NCBI GenBank assembly: GCA_022829145.1
Contig: CM040743.1
Span: 23,844,646-23,908,645 of the forward strand
Reading direction: 5' to 3'
From: Albula goreensis
Lineage: Eukaryota > Chordata > Actinopteri > Albuliformes > Albulidae
DNA: 64,000 bases
Numbering within the stretch: position 1 is the first letter of the stretch; each line of letters starts with the position of its first letter. The notes beneath the pieces were generated by a model. That model searched no databases. It was given only the letters and a program-made list of their open reading frames with translations, and was not told the origin of the DNA. Position numbers and translations under genes: made by a program. Below are positions 40,801 through 64,000 of this stretch, one piece after another.

Positions 40801-43800
40801 CAAACAGCTAGTTACAAGTAACACATTTTTTTCTTTTTACAAATAACAGGATCACCTTGAAAGTTATTATTTTATACATGCTGTTGCCTTGCTCTGAGGT
40901 TTGACAGAAGTCAGCCAGACTAAGCAAGAATTCACAGTATCTTAAAAATGGAGAACCTACACGCAGAATTAAGATCGATAATAATTTGATAGGCTGTATA
41001 TATAGTACTATGAATCCAATCCTCTTCTGACTCGGATTAGCCCACACTAATGAAGTGTAATCAGGTCACATGCATGTTTTAAAGTAATAGGGGCTCTCAA
41101 TTAATAATGAATTTTGTCTCTAAATCATTGCCTGTAAAAAATGAGGCTTTATGTAGCCCTGAAGGAGAGAACTAATTGCATGTCTAAACTTCTATGGAGC
41201 TGGAGTGCCATAACGAAAACGGTAATCCAAGCAGCGTGTTTACCTCCCAGAACGACTACAGCTACTCACTGAAAAGCCCCCCAAGTTAATGTGTGCCAGA
41301 GACTGACTTGAGTGCAGTGGGACCACAGAAAAATGCAGAGCTAATTACTTACTTCCTGCATGTAAGAATTAATGTATTTATGCACTATCCATAAACAGCT
41401 TCACCTCCTTCTACCTCTTTTCTGTGTGGAGTCTATGCTTCAGAACTTTGGTTATCAATCGCTGTACCTCCTGTATACTTCTGAATTCTATCCATGCAAA
41501 AATGTGCCTTTCACTGTTGGTGATTCATCTGAATTCTGAGTTTTGTTTTCAGGGCTGAGAATACCTGCTACACACAATCTATTACCAGAGTGCATTTTAC
41601 AGAACAGGGCAGTCCTGGACACCAGTTTTATTTCACGCTAGCTCATCTCTGTTGGCAGCAATAAAGAGTATTCTCACCTACCAATCGTCATGGGCTATTT
41701 AGCATCAGTGGACTAAAACATATGGGATGGGACCCACTGATGGGTTGTGGGAAGGAACAAAGTGGGAGAATGTGTGAAAGAAAAACCTTAGTGTACACAG
41801 TACACTTGGCATTGAAATTCACATAAACGGTCTTGTCACGTGCACTGCACTAGTTACAGCGAACGTACAGTGGTTTCGACTTTTGGTAGGAATTTCTAAT
41901 TTCCTATTCATATGTCTGGATACATTTTCAAAAAGGATGGGTGTGCTGTGGTTTTGAAATGTTTTGGAAACTTCAACCCGCAGAAAAGAACTTTATATAT
42001 ACAATTTATCACAAATAAATGCAAACCTACACTGTAAGTGACAGATTGATGGCTGAGAAACATCACTCTCACCCAGTAAGAAACAAAATATGACTGCAAC
42101 ACCCCCAAAAGCCTGAAACAAAATAAGGCTGACTTACGTTTTGGCTGTGACATCGACATACTGGCCAGGGCGGAAGTGGGCAGCATAGAGCGGAGTGCCT
42201 ATAACCAAATACAGACACGGTTACAAAACCCAGTGTTATCACCACCCAGACTGAGCTTTTATTAGGCAATCTGAGCTTCAAGTTACTCATCTCATACTCC
42301 CACTACATTTACAAATGAAAATGTCTGGCAAATTGCACCAACTACAAAGCAGCAACTTCAAACTAGATCTGGTCCTCCATACCCAATGAAATTAGGATCT
42401 TTCCACTCTGGTTCGGGTCCCTCTCTTCTTCAAAAAGATGTTATAAAAATATATATATGCAAGCCCAGATGTGCAACTCTATCGCTCTCATGAATGGGCA
42501 AATGTAGTAAAATTCTGCAGTTGCATGAGTGTAGAATTTTCCCACATGCACTACTCTATGAGGCTGACAGAGCTCAGCTTGCAGGTCTTACCTGGTTTTA
42601 TGATGGCGTTATCAGACACTCTGAATATCGTCAGCTTCTGCTTCGGAGGGACCCCTGCATTTCGGAACATCTCCATGGCCTGTTCTGTCTTCTGCAGTGC
42701 AGAGACACGCAACATGTTGTCAGCACTTGATGCAGCACAGATTAAAAACCTGAGGTTTTGACACACCCCTGGGGTATCTATATTTCATTCAAAAAGCAAA
42801 GCGAAAAGTGTCAGAAGGCTTGCTGACACAGCATTAGTGAGAATATCCTTTTGACAGCTCTGTGCTCCCTTGAAAATCACAATGAAACGCTTTGACAACC
42901 AGCATCAATGCAACACTCTACTGCACCACTTGATGACCTTTCAATACAAAAAGCTGCATATGACATCACTAATCACAGGCTTTTCTAAATGGCTAGAAAA
43001 TAGGCGATTTGGCACATTTTTACATCTTTCTTACGAGTGCAAACAGGCAAAGCGGTAATGTTATGTTTTAATGGAAGATAAGCTACCTGTAAATAGTAGA
43101 TAGACTTCTTAGAGTTTAAGTGTTTAGCAAAAAAATATGAAGTCAATGGAACTGATGCCATTAATATTTAGAACACATAACGATATTGACAGCAACTGAC
43201 ATTAGAAAATTACACAGCAGTCTTTTTTTCCCTGACAGCTGCCATTTGCTCATACTTTCTCTGCAGTCAGACAGACACATGTCTTTTTTGAGAATCTCAT
43301 TAACACACAGCTCAGAGCTTTTCATCTCAACGAGGAAAAAACTCCAAATGTCTCATCTGTAGACTCATCAAAGCCTCATCAAAGATATAATATAGCTCAT
43401 CTGTCTTTAAACACTTCAGCTCAGACTAATGAATAATTGTATTCACTGTAATTAATGGTTTTGCCGAATCATCCACAAGAATCCATTGCTGGTTTGAATC
43501 TATTTACAGTAGGCATGGCGTAGGTTGCATTTCACGGCCCTATGCTTGATATTCATCTTGTCAAAAGAGAATGGTGCGGCTAGGCTCTAGGATTCATTCG
43601 TCGACATCTCTGACTGCAAATATGGCCAGTGAACTGCGGTACTTTCACAGTTCCGTGAAAAGATAGCTGCCTTACCCACATGAACAGCACTTCCAAACCA
43701 CCTTGGGCCTCCCTCACTGACTCAGGGATCACAGGAGAGTCAGATAATAGCCTCAAGAGTCACAAAACTTAGCAGAATTTAAACCTGTAATTCTTAATTT

Positions 43801-46800
43801 GTGCTTTGATGTGGTATGACTCTGCCCGACTTCCAACGATGTGCCAATAAGTTTAAAATTTGTGACACCGATCAAATCGTAGAACGACGATATGAGACGA
43901 GTTAAAGGGAGCTGTCCATTTGCTGTATCAAAGATTATACCTCTGGAGCAGACTGAGATAAGCGTTTTAGACTGCTTTTGGGAGAATAGCACACTCTGCT
44001 TTAAACCTAAAAAAGCCATTTCATTTCTTTCCACATCACTCAGACATCTCATCTCACTCTCTTTTGCATTATAAGGTAGAGGTGATTCTTTGTGCAAAAT
44101 CACCCTTATAGGTGATTGGAAAGGAACACTCAATTTAACTTTCAGAGGAACCAAACAAAGTATTTTGCAGCTAAAGAGTACAGGAGGAGTATGCAGAGAA
44201 TAGAGGTATGGACAACAGCACAATGTACTTTCCAAAGTTACATGTATTACTATGTATGGTTCACAGTTAATGTCAATTGAGTACCTTAGATACTTTGTAT
44301 CTTAAATAGAACACATCAAGCCAAAGTTATGCTCTGATGCATTTCTCATTAATGTGTGGATTTGATAGACAGGGCAATTTTTTAAATACTCACATAGAAT
44401 GGAGACACGTTTTTGGCCCCCACGACCAGAGCTGCCGTGTGACCATCAAATTCTTCTTTGGACATATGTTTAACGACATGGCAGTCCAGCACCTACAGAA
44501 GAATGCAGACACAACTAGACTAAGTTCATACAGACACACATTAAATACTATTACATTATAAATAACTAAACCTTGTGCACATGAATGACTACACATAATA
44601 TGAAGGATAGTTGATGAAAAAAAAATCTGCTTATTACAAACACTGCTTGGCTGTATCTAAGATAACGTACTGAAAAAACTGCAGGACTTTTAAAATACAT
44701 TTCATGTCTGGCAAAATTATGGACATATGCCCCATATTGTAAGCACATGGCGTTTGGGATGAAGGTAGCACCTGAATTTGTGTCTTTAATTGAAAAGCAC
44801 TTTGTAACTGTATTTTGATAAGTGCTACATCAATGAAGTTTATTATTACTGTCATTATATCATTACAGCTTGTAGGTAAACAACGGCCTTGAATAGTGTG
44901 ACAAAAACAGGAGGAGAACCTGTTATTCATGTTATTAACTTCTTTACCCTCCAAGGTCACTGGTCCACCAACAAGGTCACTGATATGATACAAACACATG
45001 AAATGCTCCGCTTCCAGGTGGTGTAGGCACATCTTCATTCCAAAAGTGCTCCCAGAAAAGGTAGCATTCCCTTCAAGTTGCATCTAATATTAACTTTGAG
45101 TCAGTGCATACAAACAAACTTGCAACAGCTGTGAGGTTTTAAAAAAAAAAAGGGGTGTGTAGGAATCTCCTGAGTGGTGCACCTGGTGGAAGCATTTGTG
45201 TGCCATGGAGCCTGCTATGTTCCAAACTGAATTTGTGCCAGTAAAACCGCTGCCAGGAATCCCTCAGAGAGAGGCTAAATTAGCCACAGAGCTGCTAAGA
45301 GAGTGCTGAGGCTCTTGTGGAGAAACTGCAGCAGCCGACAACACATATTTAGAAATGAAAAGTATTACAGTGTGCAATGGTAAAGGCGAAAACCTGTGAT
45401 TCGGCATTCCAAATTGGGGAACAAATATCTTTCTAAAAATACTGAAATCATTATGGGCTTAGCTCAGGTGTGATAAACACTTCTTCCCTCCCTTCACCTC
45501 ACCTGGAGCATGGTGACTACATGTCTCTCTCCGGTTTTGGTCCAGATTGGCATCATTCCCAGCTTCAAGGCCACCAGACCCACTCTTCGACTCCCTGAGA
45601 CACCCACACACCGATGTTATTCTTGAGCAATATGTCATAAGTTCAACTGTACAGACATTGTATAGACATTTTCATTTCCTTTTCATTGTTCACAGGATAA
45701 TCTATTTTGATTGGCTTAGAGTTAAACATTTTGCTATACATTTAAGTAGCTAAAAATTCAGATGAAGCATTTTGCTTGCAGGAAAAGAGCTCCATCTGTC
45801 CTAGGATTTGAACCAGCAAACTTCTGGTTCAAAAATCTGTTCCATGAACAGTATGCCAAATGGAAATGCTACACTGACCCTGACCAGACCAGACCAGACC
45901 AGACCAGTCAGGAGCTGTATAAACACCAAGGAGACTGCACTCACCTGCCTCCCACTCATGCCGGGGCCAGGGCTCATCTTTGAGGGGGTTGAGCTTGCCA
46001 GCAGTCTGGCTGGCATATTCCTCAGGAATGACTTTTCTTACAAAGCTTGAATTCTCCTCAGACAGATGCTCATCCCACCAGGTTGCACTCTTGATGGTCC
46101 TCACAATCTGGACACTGACAAAACTGCTATGGAAAAACAGAGAATCAAAAAAATAAAAAATAAAACAAATTTACATGGGGCACCCTAAATAAAGGAGTTC
46201 AAATGTCATATTTTTTATTTACTAAAAATCAAATACATGGAGTATTTTCATTATCTTTATCGTGTTTTAATCAAAAAAATTTCAACGTCATATCAACGTT
46301 AATATGTTAATCTTGTGATACTCAAGTCTATGACTTTCATAGGTTACATACCAAGACTTAGGGACATGACATTTCAATTTACACGAGCCAGCGTGCACCA
46401 TGCCCAAAATCGTAGTATATCCTGCCACTCATCAACTACAAATTCCATACTGGACATAGTCATAACGCTAGCAAGCTAACTCGGAAGCCAACAATCTTTT
46501 TGTCAGTGTTATAGCTAGCTTGTAACGTCGTTAATGTCACCGAATCTAGCACAAAACATACAACGTGAATACCAGAGTGAATGACGTTAGTTTAATCAAC
46601 TCATCGTAAGTTGTCCCTCAAAATAATAAGCTGGCTACGTAAATATCAAATACGACAATAAACATATGTTGCAAGCCACTGCAAAACCAATGACGCTGGA
46701 ATGCCAACAGCTGACTTACAAACTAGTAAAAACAATTTGTTTTTCTTAAGTACCTTTCTGCTGCCGGTGAGTGTCGAACACCAACAAAACGTGCTCCTCT

Positions 46801-46847
46801 GACGAACCCATCTCCCAACCTCAAAGCCTGCAGCCCCAAGCTGCCAT
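30524..46847 (-). CDS. mrpl3: mrpl3, mitochondrial large ribosomal subunit protein uL3m (whole gene span)
   Basis: Ten coding exons on the minus strand encode the mitochondrial homologue of ribosomal protein L3. It binds 23S-like 16S rRNA near the peptidyl-transferase centre and is needed for assembly of the mitochondrial large subunit in the matrix. Order: a basic, Arg-rich N-terminus typical of mitochondrial targeting (exon 1); [11 protein letters not shown] and PLKDEPWP (exon 2); the start of the L3 beta-barrel with [11 protein letters not shown] (exon 3); the L3 hallmark [11 protein letters not shown] (exon 7); [10 protein letters not shown] (exon 8); and [15 protein letters not shown] (exon 9). 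Intron borders are GT-AG and phases are consistent. Exon lengths sum to 1045 bases. With one base restored in exon 1 and one in exon 10 the product is 348 residues, the same as the human protein as I recall it. As written, both ends are frameshifted. The gene lies just 3' of cpne4 on the same strand. Confidence 0.95.
32165..32760. mobile_element. Probable non-autonomous DNA transposon relic
   Basis: The segment opens with CCGGTTGACCCGATGTGTGAA and has internal GTGTGAACGCATCTGACACGG and CATGTGTGAAAGGGCAACTC. Repeated 'GTGTGAA' and 'GGGTCAAC' motifs of this sort mark a class of fish MITEs. No transposase is present. Ends and superfamily are not resolved, and the overlapping 144- and 118-codon minus frames have no protein homology that I can see. 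Confidence 0.4.
33651..33679. repeat. (ATAA)n microsatellite
   Basis: About seven ATAA units inside mrpl3 intron 9. Confidence 0.95.
34843..34920 (-). CDS. mrpl3: mrpl3 coding exon 9
   Basis: 26 codons, phase 0 at both ends; acceptor TATCCCTCCAG, donor GTAAGAC. It encodes [19 protein letters not shown] and then TRSCLVK, a strongly conserved segment of uL3m. Confidence 0.97.
34921..35123 (-). other. mrpl3: mrpl3 intron 8
   Basis: Short intron of 203 bases. Human MRPL3 is said to host an H/ACA snoRNA, so I looked for an H box and ACA tail here and in the other introns. An AGAGTATAA resembling an H box is present, but no convincing two-hairpin structure or ACA end was seen. Confidence 0.9.
35124..35201 (-). 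CDS. mrpl3: mrpl3 coding exon 8
   Basis: 26 codons, phase 0 at both ends; acceptor TTTTGTCATAG, donor GTAAAGG. It encodes [20 protein letters not shown] and then TTHGLK, the conserved KMPG(K/R)MGN block of L3 proteins. Confidence 0.97.
35202..37334 (-). other. mrpl3: mrpl3 intron 7
   Basis: About 2.1 kb. Holds a perfect 13-bp hairpin at 35288-35322 and a tandem TTCAACGTAA duplication near 36241-36262. No other feature recognised. Confidence 0.9.
35288..35322. repeat. Perfect 13-bp inverted repeat, 9-nt loop
   Basis: Arms CATACCCCAGACA (35288-35300) and TGTCTGGGGTATG (35310-35322) are exact complements around TGCAGGGTG. It lies in mrpl3 intron 7, 87 bases from exon 8, so it could fold in the pre-mRNA. 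Confidence 0.95.
37335..37446 (-). CDS. mrpl3: mrpl3 coding exon 7 (L3 signature)
   Basis: One split base plus 37 codons; acceptor TTTTTCCTCCCAG, donor GTGAGTA. It encodes [20 protein letters not shown] followed by [17 protein letters not shown], the hallmark segment of the L3 family that contacts rRNA near the peptidyl-transferase centre. Confidence 0.98.
37447..42137 (-). other. mrpl3: mrpl3 intron 6
   Basis: The largest mrpl3 intron, about 4.7 kb. Contains a (TG)n array at 37853-37880, a poly-A run at about 38418-38431 and a CA-rich degenerate region at 39680-39760. No nested gene recognised. Confidence 0.9.
37853..37880. repeat. (TG)n microsatellite
   Basis: About 14 TG units in mrpl3 intron 6. 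Confidence 0.95.
42138..42198 (-). CDS. mrpl3: mrpl3 coding exon 6
   Basis: 61 bases; acceptor TGGTTATAG, donor GTAAGTC. With split codons at both ends it encodes [20 protein letters not shown](T), the conserved [10 protein letters not shown] strand of the L3 barrel. Confidence 0.97.
42199..42591 (-). other. mrpl3: mrpl3 intron 5
   Basis: Intron of 393 bases with nothing further recognised. Confidence 0.9.
42592..42691 (-). CDS. mrpl3: mrpl3 coding exon 5
   Basis: 33 codons plus one base; acceptor GCACTGCAG, donor GTAAGACC. It encodes [20 protein letters not shown] and [13 protein letters not shown](G), matching the LPPKQ...F..(S/T)DNA.IKPG block of uL3m. Confidence 0.97.
42692..44393 (-). 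other. mrpl3: mrpl3 intron 4
   Basis: About 1.7 kb. The 160-codon minus-strand open frame at 43753-44235 lies here. It has no recognised domain and no sign of being an exon. Confidence 0.9.
44394..44492 (-). CDS. mrpl3: mrpl3 coding exon 4
   Basis: 33 codons, phase 0 at both ends; acceptor TTCTGTAG, donor GTGAGTA. It encodes [20 protein letters not shown] and [13 protein letters not shown]. Start and end match uL3m (V.DCHV.K), while the middle is the more variable part. Confidence 0.96.
44785..44850 (+). repeat. L2/CR1-type repeat 3' tail
   Basis: AAAAGCACTTTGTAACTG, then AAGTGCTACAT, then AAGTTTATTATTA matches the stem-loop and short terminal repeat that end many L2/CR1-mobilised fish retroposons ('GCACTTTGTAA...AAGTGCTATATAAATAAAG'). 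Only the tail is preserved. Confidence 0.6.
45160..45240 (+). repeat. Possible tRNA-like SINE head
   Basis: GAATCTCCTGAGTGGTGCACCTGG resembles the start of tRNA-derived SINEs with an A box, and it follows a poly-A run at 45141-45151. The expected B box is poor (TGTTCCAAACTG), so this is tentative. Confidence 0.3.
45503..45594 (-). CDS. mrpl3: mrpl3 coding exon 3
   Basis: Two split bases plus 30 codons; acceptor GGTGTCTCAG, donor GTGAGGT. It encodes [20 protein letters not shown] and ERHVVTMLQ. The G.(I/V).LK.GM...W motif opens the L3 domain. Confidence 0.97.
45881..45907. repeat. (GACCA)n pentanucleotide repeat
   Basis: Five GACCA units in mrpl3 intron 2, about 38 bases from the exon 2 donor. 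Confidence 0.95.
45945..46126 (-). CDS. mrpl3: mrpl3 coding exon 2
   Basis: 182 bases; acceptor TTTTTCCATAG, donor GTGAGTG. It encodes [40 protein letters not shown] and, at the end, [17 protein letters not shown](G). The [11 protein letters not shown] and PLKDEPWP blocks are diagnostic of uL3m. Confidence 0.98.
46754..46847 (-). CDS. mrpl3: mrpl3 coding exon 1 (start exon, apparent frameshift)
   Basis: The donor GTACTTAAG follows GCAGCAGAAAG. The frame that joins exon 2 in phase reads [20 protein letters not shown], an Arg-rich, acid-poor leader as expected for mitochondrial import. That frame has no ATG; a TAA lies just upstream. The only sensible ATG (46847-46845, MAAWG...) is one base out of frame and stops after eight codons. 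One missing base, most simply in the TTGGGGCTG run at 46837-46845, would join them. Confidence 0.88.
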
Positions 46848-46974
46848 CCTCAATTATTAGCCTTTAAATATACGCGTATGAATGTAAAGTTAATTGTGTT
46901 TTCGACCATTTAAATACTACAAAGACGATACATTAAATCATGCTGTTCCATACTGTGTGCTGAAATGTCACCCT

Positions 46975-47045
46975 GACAAGTTCCGGGTACGACTAAGAAA
47001 TAACTCCCCCTTACCTCTGTAGTCTAAACGAAGGTTCCGGTGAAA
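46975..47045 (-). promoter_or_regulatory. mrpl3: mrpl3 promoter region with two ETS-type sites
   Basis: Two CCGGAA motifs on the minus strand (46986-46981 and 47040-47035) lie about 135 and 190 bases upstream of the start codon. Paired ETS sites (NRF-2/GABPA type) are typical of nuclear genes for mitochondrial proteins. A donor-like CAGAG|GTAAGG at 47019-47010 (minus) could mark a 5' untranslated exon. The transcription start itself is not visible. Confidence 0.4.
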
Positions 47046-48329
47046 CTGACACTGGAAGACTGGGCAGTGCTGATTTCACGTGTATTGGTCTTAAGTATGT
47101 CGTTGTATCACATTCAGTGAGTTGTAAATATCCAGGAAGCTATAATTCGCCACTCAGTTGCTTGGTGCTGTTTTTTAAACTCATAGCTTCATGGAAGTCC
47201 AAACGAAAATGTGCACTCTGCAGGAATTCCCATTTTAACCACTTTTTTCCTACTTGATAACATATTTAAATAAAAAATATAGCATGCACTTGAGTTTGAA
47301 ATGTCTGCCCTGTCATACTGATTTAACCTGTTCATAAAACTGACAAAGAATTTCAAATCAGCTGTCAAATGTGAGCTGTGTTAGAGGATTACTATGGAAT
47401 AACTACAGTGACCTTGAGTAATGCAAGCATTTATCTGCCCTGCAGTCTGCCAAACACCTACACAAAATCACACTGTGCATTTCCATTTTATAATGTAGGA
47501 AGATAATATGCTAAAAGGAATGAGAAAATTATACCACGTTTCAAATGAGCAAACTCAATCCCTTAATAAAAATTCACTCATCATTCATTTTCTGATGGTT
47601 TAAAATTAGTTTTAACAAAGTAGTATAGTTTTGTTTATGTCTTGTGGAGATTTAAGCAAAATGGAAACTACTTTTGCCTATAGTGAATGGTGAATACTTG
47701 TTTCCATGATAAAATTTCACAAAAATATTGTCCTTAACAGCTACAAATAATGTATTCTGTATATTCTCAGTTGCCTCAATTTTTTAATATTTGTTCCAAT
47801 TTCTCTAAGGTTTGGAATGCAGTAATATATTCACATTGTAAATATTAATATTGTAAACTTAAATGACATTGTAAACTTGTTGACAACAATGATTGTACCA
47901 ATGACTGATCATGATCAAAGATTCAATATTAATCTGCCATTAGATCTTCAGGATTAATGGCATTGTATGTTGAATTATTATATGTTGAAAAAGCAGTCTA
48001 ATCTTAAACCAGCCAGGTTTTCACAAATATCTTAAAATCTGAGTTTATAGAGGTCAATGTATGAGTGAAACTGCACCTGTAGTATAATCGTACACCATCC
48101 CCTGCAGTCAAATGGGAGTTGCAGTCTAACATAGCATGATCATTCATAATGAAGTTGGGCAGTGATCTAAATATCTAGGACAGAGGTTAGTAGTTGAGTC
48201 ATTAATGTTATATAACTTGCGATGCTTCAGAACCATTTAGAAGGGAGATAAAGAAAAGGGCCTTCCTTCAGCTCTGCATGACCACAAATAGGAAAATATT
48301 AATGCATGGGGCATTGGGATGGAAAACAG
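47046..48329. other. Intergenic stretch between mrpl3 and cpne4 (right part of mrpl3 upstream DNA)
   Basis: AT-rich, no gene or repeat family recognised. Confidence 0.5.
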
Positions 48330-48615
48330 GAAATGTATGCCGGTGTGTTTATATTCTATATGCTGATGCATTGGTAATTTTTTTAGTCTGTATACTGATG
48401 TGTTTATCATACCATATTTCTGTGCTGTGAGCAAACGCATTTGTGGTCTTTCTGTTCTGAAAGCAAATGGATTCTCAATATCTCTTTCCCATGAGCAAAT
48501 ACATTTTCTCATCTTCCTGATCTGTATCCTGATGTGTTTGTGATATTTCTGCTTTGCGTGCAGATGCATTTGTGAATTTTCGTTTCTCTGTGGGCATATC
48601 GCTGTGTTGCATGCA
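48330..48615 (-). repeat. Degenerate 33-bp tandem repeat
   Basis: The DNA repeats a unit of about 33 bases centred on CTGTATxCTGATGTGTTTGTGATATTT-like words, for example near 48391, 48525 and 48565. The minus strand is open for 133 codons (48237-48638), and its translation falls into 11-residue steps such as KHIRIQIRKMR, KCICSWERDIE, NPFAFRTERPQ, MRLLTAQKYGM and INTSVYRLKKL. No family is recognised. A diverged minisatellite with a period divisible by three would stay open in this way by itself, so I do not call a gene. Confidence 0.6.
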
Positions 48616-50172
48616 GATGTAATTATTGTGGTTTTCAAATGAGCTTATGATATTTTGGTTTGTTTTCAGACTAGGGTAATATGGATGTGAGGCTTAGTGT
48701 GTTTTTATGGGCTAAAATATATCCTGCATCTTGTGTTGGTTCATAAAGTCCAATTATAGGCTGATGGCTATGCTAAAGACAACTCAGCTATTAAGCTCAC
48801 AAATTGATAGGCTTACTTCAGATTTGAACTATATGGATTCAAAAGACTGATTCCCTGATTTAAAATGTTGATTGTCTTATTTTCTTCCCCAAGTAACTTG
48901 ATATTGTATGAACATGAATTACAAGGACAAAATAATTAGCTCATGAGAAGAAGCATTGCATTGCTTACTTCAGTACTGCACTTACAATGCAGACCGAGCT
49001 GCAAAGATGCAAAGCTTTTTGGGATATATAAAGAGAGCTGAGGTTCATAAAATAAATTTCGAGGCAGAAGCACAGCAGAGGGAATTCACGGATATCTTTT
49101 GTTCGATTTCAAAGAGTCCATCTGCTTGAAGAGGGATATTTTGACCACAGCTGAGTGATGCATTCCCTCTGATATCACTGTGCTAGCTTTTTTTATTATA
49201 TATTTCTTACCCTGCTGGATTCCCTATGGGCTTGTCCTGGTGATAGGCACGGCTAATTATGCATGATGGCAGAGTTAATTGAAAGGCTGCTGTGCCCTGG
49301 ACTTCAAAGAGCTATGTGATTCATAAAGGCTCAATCGTGTCTCTCCCAGACTCCTACCAATACCTTTTTCACTTGCATCTCAATCTGCTCCAGGGATCCT
49401 GGTATTTTCACAATGCCACTTTAACGTTTTTAATATGTTCTCTCAAGATCAAGATGCCTGTACAGATTCCACCAGCTAATCTGTAACTGCATTAACTGAT
49501 TTGCAAAGGATTGTTAACCAGTGATGTGCTTTCCATTATATAATTTTTAGAATATAGCATTTTGTTATGTTTAAAAATATTTACATAGGTGGGTTTTGCA
49601 GGAGCACAGCTCATCCCCAAAGATGGCTTCATTGAGCAAAGAATGGAAGTTTGGCCCCAATCACCAACTTTATATTCTGTTTCATAAACATGCATTGCAA
49701 AAAAAAAATACACCTACAGATGCACTTGATTAGGCAGGGGTGAGTAACTCTTCTTGGAGGACAAGTATGTATGCAGGTTTTTATTTGTAGATTACACTGT
49801 GGTAAACCATTTCATATGGGGACACTAGGCCACAGTTTCCATTTATGAGCTAATCAATAAGTATAGATATCAGATAAAGCTGATCAAATAATTAAGATTA
49901 GAGGCTTAATCTAGAAGAAAATATGGCACCCCTCTGCTATCCCTGTTCATATAGACAACAGTGTATGTCAAGAAGTGGAACAATGCTTTGAAGGGTGTGC
50001 CATGTAGGCCTACAGTTCAAGTGAGTGAAAATGTAAATATGGGACTATATTCAACCATGGAAATTATTCTGGTCCAGCAAGCCATGAAAGTATAGTGTAC
50101 AGAAATTGTTCAGTGAAGAGCCTACTACAGAGAGACAGGATATCAGCCCGTGAAAAACAAAAAACAGTCTCT
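48616..50172. other. Intergenic stretch downstream of cpne4
   Basis: No gene recognised. Includes AT-rich sequence and short open frames without motifs. The nearest part (about 50180-50570) is probably the cpne4 3' untranslated region. Confidence 0.5.
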
Positions 50173-50178
50173 TTTATT
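50173..50178 (-). terminator. Candidate cpne4 polyadenylation signal
   Basis: AATAAA on the minus strand about 400 bases past the cpne4 stop codon. It is plausible by distance only. Confidence 0.35.
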
Positions 50179-50573
50179 CTTGACATGCAAAATACAGACC
50201 GTTTATCTGCTTTATCTGGGAAAAAATATTCAGTCAGAAGCAGATGATATTCTAATACAGGTATAGCTGCTATTCACTTTAATTGATTCAAAATGCTTTA
50301 CAATGTAAGAATATTAAGAAATTTAGCAAAATCTCAACAAACCTGTAGAAAAACCAAAACAATTATTTTGTATTTTTTTTTTCCAAGTCAACATGCTCTT
50401 GTGTAAAGGATTCTGTTTAGTTGCTTTGTTTTCTATGTACAAACTTCTTGAGTAACACAGTTGGATTTCAGCTGCAAGCCTTTACAGGTCAGACATGCAA
50501 CAAAGTTGTTAAGTTAAAAATCACCAAAACATGCTATTTCTGCACTGACAATTTGGAACAGTGTATGAAAATG

Positions 50574-64000
<13,427 letters not shown>

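Larger units (their letters stand above)
44493..45502 (-). other. mrpl3: mrpl3 intron 3
   Basis: About 1.0 kb, with a repeat-tail fragment at 44785-44850 and a possible SINE-like head at about 45160-45240. Confidence 0.9.

Noticed and set aside
43753-44235. 160-codon minus-strand frame in mrpl3 intron 4
   Set aside because: No known motif, intronic position, and mrpl3 phases join across it without need of another exon.

Overview
This window is vertebrate nuclear DNA, almost certainly from a teleost fish. It is AT-rich, contains no operons, and carries long dinucleotide microsatellites, a tRNA-derived SINE, a Rex1/L2-like LINE relic, a PIF/Harbinger MYB-like relic and a hAT-type miniature element of kinds common in fish. 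Its real genes are split into short exons with GT-AG introns. I could not fix the order of fish from sequence alone.

Two genes are supported, both on the minus strand. (1) mrpl3, mitochondrial large-subunit ribosomal protein L3 (uL3m), is complete in ten coding exons from 46847 (start) to 30524 (stop). (2) The 3' half of a copine, best called cpne4, runs from 62738 to a stop at 50574. Its nine exons encode the end of the second C2 domain, the whole von Willebrand A-like domain and the C-terminal tail; the 5' exons lie beyond the right edge. The cpne4 then mrpl3 order on one strand matches the human 3q22 arrangement as I remember it, which supports the copine-4 assignment.

Layout: 1-30523 has no gene I can recognise. 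It holds microsatellites (3113-3182, 6789-6857, 13411-13481), repeat relics (SINE 2560-2725; Harbinger MYB-like relic about 5100-5900 abutting a LINE relic at 5905-6250; repeat tails near 7985 and 10355), and long AT-rich unique-looking stretches that may include conserved regulatory elements. One open stretch at 11995-12181 (minus) has an exon-like form but is unrecognised. 30524-46847 is mrpl3 with its introns. 46848-50573 is the intergenic gap, holding the mrpl3 promoter (two ETS-type CCGGAA sites) and a degenerate 33-bp tandem repeat. 50574-62738 is the cpne4 part, with a hAT-like element in one intron. 62739-64000 is intron.

The most notable observation is that mrpl3 needs one extra base in exon 1 and one in exon 10 to read through as a 348-residue protein. 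Both breaks are next to runs of four G or C, so consensus-deletion errors are likelier than a dead gene. In exon 10 an AG five bases into the exon could also restore the frame at the splice level. No novel multi-gene system was found. Family calls rest on remembered protein sequences and visible motifs; no database search was run.
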